Below are positions 61,896-64,000 of a stretch of DNA of 64,000 nucleotides, piece after piece (position 1 is the stretch's first letter; each line of letters opens with the position of its first letter). Source of the DNA: Frateuria soli (GTDB lineage: Bacteria; Pseudomonadota; Gammaproteobacteria; Xanthomonadales; Rhodanobacteraceae); NCBI RefSeq assembly GCF_021117385.1, contig NZ_CP088252.1, positions 434,001 to 498,000 on the forward strand, read 5' to 3'. Both the position numbers and the translations under genes were made by a program. The notes under the pieces were generated by a model. It made no database searches. It saw nothing but the letters and a program-made list of their open reading frames with translations, and was not told the origin of the DNA.

Positions 61896-62030
61896 CCCCC
61901 TCTCCCCCGGCCCCGCCGGGGGAGAGGGCTGGGGAGAGGGGGAGGCTCTTCGCTCTGATCGGGAGATGGCGAAAAAGCCAAAGGCCTCCCCCCAACTCTC
62001 TCCCCTGGGCTGCGCCCGGGGCGAGGGAGC
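61896..62030. repeat. Inverted pair of CCCTCTCCCC repeats (family C)
   Basis: The left element (61896-61945) runs CCCCCTCTCCCCCGG to GGGGAGAGGGGGAGG. The right element (61985-62030) runs CCTCCCCCCAACTCTCTCCC to GCGAGGGAGC. They are inverted, about 40 bases apart, and fill most of the xerD-dsbC spacer. Confidence 0.65.
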
Positions 62031-62113
62031 AAGCGTGTCAGCCCCCGCTTATCCCCGCTGTGCCAGAATCGGCCTGATCGCCGCTTTCCCCCGCGCGGCC
62101 ACGAGGTTTGCCG

Positions 62114-62899
62114 ATGTTCAAGAAGCTATCCGCCGCGCTGCTCGCCAGCGTCTTCGCGCTCGCCGCCTGCGCCGCCGATCGCCAGGGTGATCCCGCCAGC
62201 GCCCCGGCCGCCGGCAGCGCCGTCGATCCGGCCGCGGAACAGGTGGTACGCGCCGCATTGAAGAAGCTTGCCCCCGGCGTGCAGATCGACCAGATCGCAT
62301 CCTCGCCGCTGCCGGGCTTCTACCAGGTGATCGCCTCGGGCCAGCTGGTCTACGTGAGCACTGACGGCAAGTACATGGTCAACGGCGACGTGGTCGACCT
62401 CGGCGCGAAGGAAAACCTGAGCGAACGCGCCTGGGCCAGCTTCCGCAAGGCCGAGCTGGCCAAGGTGCCGGCGTCGCAGCGCATCGTGTTCGCGCCGCCA
62501 CATCCGAAGTACACGGTGACCGTGTTCTCCGACGTCAACTGCGGCTACTGCCGCATGTTCCACTCGCACATCAAGCAGTTCAACGACGAAGGCATCGCGG
62601 TCGAGTACCTGGCCTGGCCGCGCGAGGGCGTGACCGATACCGCCGGCGCGCCCACCGATACCTACAAGGAAATGGTCTCGGTCTGGTGTGCCGCCGACCG
62701 CAAGGCCGCCTTTACCGCCGCCAAGCAGGGCAAGACGCCCACGTCGGCCGAGTGCCCCAACCCGGTCAAGGACGAGTTCGACCTCGGCGTCAAGCTGGGC
62801 GTCACCGGCACGCCGATGGTGCTGGGCCCCGACGGGATGGTGCTGGGCGGCTACGTGACGCCGGACAAACTGCTCAAGCTGCTCGAAAAAGGCGGCTGA
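62114..62899 (+). CDS. dsbC: Thiol:disulfide isomerase DsbC/DsbG family
   Basis: DsbC corrects wrong disulfides in the periplasm. The 261-residue product has a leader with a lipobox, LAAC (Cys19), so it may be an outer-membrane or inner-membrane lipoprotein, unlike soluble E. coli DsbC. The dimer domain (about 40-100) is followed by a thioredoxin fold with active site CGYC (Cys143, Cys146) and cis-Pro loop GVTGTPMV. ATG 62114 was chosen over TTG 62108 because of a GAGG seven bases upstream. It follows xerD. Confidence 0.93.
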   Translation: MFKKLSAALLASVFALAACAADRQGDPASAPAAGSAVDPAAEQVVRAALKKLAPGVQIDQIASSPLPGFYQVIASGQLVYVSTDGKYMVNGDVVDLGAKENLSERAWASFRKAELAKVPASQRIVFAPPHPKYTVTVFSDVNCGYCRMFHSHIKQFNDEGIAVEYLAWPREGVTDTAGAPTDTYKEMVSVWCAADRKAAFTAAKQGKTPTSAECPNPVKDEFDLGVKLGVTGTPMVLGPDGMVLGGYVTPDKLLKLLEKGG

Positions 62900-63006
62900 G
62901 CGGCCGGGACCGCGCGGAGAGGGCCGCGACGCGGGAGGTTTCCCCTGCCTTCGGCCCCCTGACGCCCTGTTACGCCGCCATAGACGGGCCGCCCGGCCGC
63001 ATCGGG

Positions 63007-63012
63007 TAGAAT
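63007..63012 (+). promoter_or_regulatory. Candidate -10 box of purL
   Basis: TAGAAT, followed by AGGGCGCTTC, about 32 bases before the purL ATG. The best -35 candidate is TAGACG at a long, 20-base spacing. Confidence 0.35.
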
Positions 63013-63044
63013 AGGGCGCTTCCCTTCAGCGCCGAATCCCCCGC

Positions 63045-64000
63045 ATGATCGCTTTCGACGGGCAGAGCGCCCTTTCGCCGTTTCGCCTGGATCGCCTGAA
63101 CGCCCGCCTCGATGCGGTGCACCGTGGCGCACGCGTACAGGCTTCCTGGTTCGTCTACGTGCTGGACGCCGGCCACGCGCCCGAAGGCACCGAGCGCAAG
63201 CGTCTGCTGGAAGTGCTGGAAGCCAGGGACGCCGCGCCCGAGTCCGCCACGCTGTGGACCGTGCCGCGCCTGGGCACCATCTCGCCATGGTCGAGCAAGG
63301 CCACCGACATCCTGCATGGCGCCGGCTTCGACGTGCGTCGCGTCGAGCGCGGCATCGCCTGGCAGGTGGCGGGCCTGCCGGAGGCCGGCGCGCCCGATCA
63401 CGCGGCGGTGCTGGCCGTACTGCACGACCCGATGACCGAGTCGGTGCTGACCGACCTGGCGCAGGCGCAGGGCCTGTTCCTGGCCGGCACGCCGGGCGAC
63501 CTGGTGCACATCGAGCTGGGTGGCGACCCGCGTGAGGCGCTCGCCTCCGCCAACGCCCGCCTGGGCCTGGCGCTGGCCGACGACGAGATCGAATACCTGG
63601 TCGCGCGCTACGCGGAACTGGGCCGCGATCCGACCGACGCCGAACTGTTCATGTTCGCGCAGGCCAATTCCGAACACTGCCGCCACAAGGTGTTCAACGC
63701 GAGCTGGACGATCGACGGCGAGGAACAGGACAAGAGCCTGTTCGCCATGATCAAGCACACCCACCAGAGCTCGCCGGCGCACACGCTCTCGGCCTACAAG
63801 GACAACGCGGCGGTGATCGAGGGCCACACGGCCCATCGCTTCTTCACCGACGGCGACGGCAACTGGCGCAAGCACGACGAGCAGGTCGACTACGCGATCA
63901 AGGTCGAGACGCACAACCACCCGACCGCGATCGCGCCCTGGCCGGGCGCGGCCACCGGCGCGGGCGGCGAAATCCGCGACGAGGGCGCCACCGGCCGCGG
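63045..64000 (+). CDS. purL: Phosphoribosylformylglycinamidine synthase PurL (3' truncated by window)
   Basis: PurL converts FGAR to FGAM in purine synthesis. The frame is open from ATG 63045 to the window end (318 codons plus two bases). The visible part is the N-terminal PurS-like domain and the start of the first AIRS-like domain. Family motifs seen are [18 protein letters not shown] and [20 protein letters not shown] with [15 protein letters not shown]. This is the long, single-chain proteobacterial form. Confidence 0.95.
   Translation, partial: MIAFDGQSALSPFRLDRLNARLDAVHRGARVQASWFVYVLDAGHAPEGTERKRLLEVLEARDAAPESATLWTVPRLGTISPWSSKATDILHGAGFDVRRVERGIAWQVAGLPEAGAPDHAAVLAVLHDPMTESVLTDLAQAQGLFLAGTPGDLVHIELGGDPREALASANARLGLALADDEIEYLVARYAELGRDPTDAELFMFAQANSEHCRHKVFNASWTIDGEEQDKSLFAMIKHTHQSSPAHTLSAYKDNAAVIEGHTAHRFFTDGDGNWRKHDEQVDYAIKVETHNHPTAIAPWPGAATGAGGEIRDEGATGR

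Overview
The window is very GC-rich chromosomal DNA from a gammaproteobacterium. Gene content and order (pepA-holC divergent from lptFG; yebC-ruvCA-kup-ruvB-ybgC-tolQRAB-pal-cpoB-queE-queC-tRNA-Lys; xerD-dsbC), the GTAG-type REP elements, and the frequent GTG/TTG starts and 4-base gene overlaps fit the Xanthomonadales (Lysobacterales), most likely a Rhodanobacteraceae relative (Rhodanobacter/Dyella/Luteibacter type). The family assignment is inference. No prophage, insertion sequence, CRISPR array or rRNA is visible. One tRNA (Lys, anticodon TTT) is present.

Layout. 1-5343: a three-gene metal-type RND efflux operon (outer-membrane lipoprotein cut by the window edge, short adaptor, pump). 5422-9892: single small genes (GFA-family zinc protein, small secreted protein, GNAT, exported Rid-family protein, HAD-IB phosphatase) and a secreted CocE/NonD hydrolase. 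10047-12356: trehalose synthesis otsBA. 12407-15651: a CorC-type CNNM/CBS protein divergent from a DUF47-Pit phosphate uptake pair. 15674-18439: an unknown protein, an alkyltransferase-like DNA repair protein and RecQ. 18819-23372: a lysozyme-inhibitor-like lipoprotein, an FHA protein overlapping a membrane Ser/Thr kinase, and, convergent, a PP2C phosphatase overlapping a LysM/TPR lipoprotein. This looks like a complete phospho-signalling module wired to the envelope and is the most interesting locus here. 23528-27818: holC, pepA, lptF, lptG. 27924-34810: OsmC, two HAD/deaminase-type enzymes, a VTT membrane protein, glnS, DUF2007, a DMT exporter, apt and plsC. 34985-40201: clpB behind a heat-shock-type promoter, and a TonB receptor. 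40451-44243: fmdB, aspS, a small lipase-like hydrolase, yebC. 44326-48680: Holliday-junction genes ruvC, ruvA and ruvB with kup between. 48848-55802: the whole Tol-Pal envelope-constriction operon leading into queuosine genes queE and queC. 55939-64000: tRNA-Lys, ltaE, a GH43 glycosidase, a PHB depolymerase, a methyltransferase, an RDD protein, xerD, dsbC and the start of purL.

Five families of short dispersed repeats sit between genes: GTAG-type REPs, a GTAGGGYGGGCTT palindrome, a CCCTCTCCCC family that occurs three times as inverted pairs, a CTTCGACT/GAAGTCGAA family and a GATTCGGGATTC family. Two elements overlap a stop codon and one pair lies across the expected start of ruvC.
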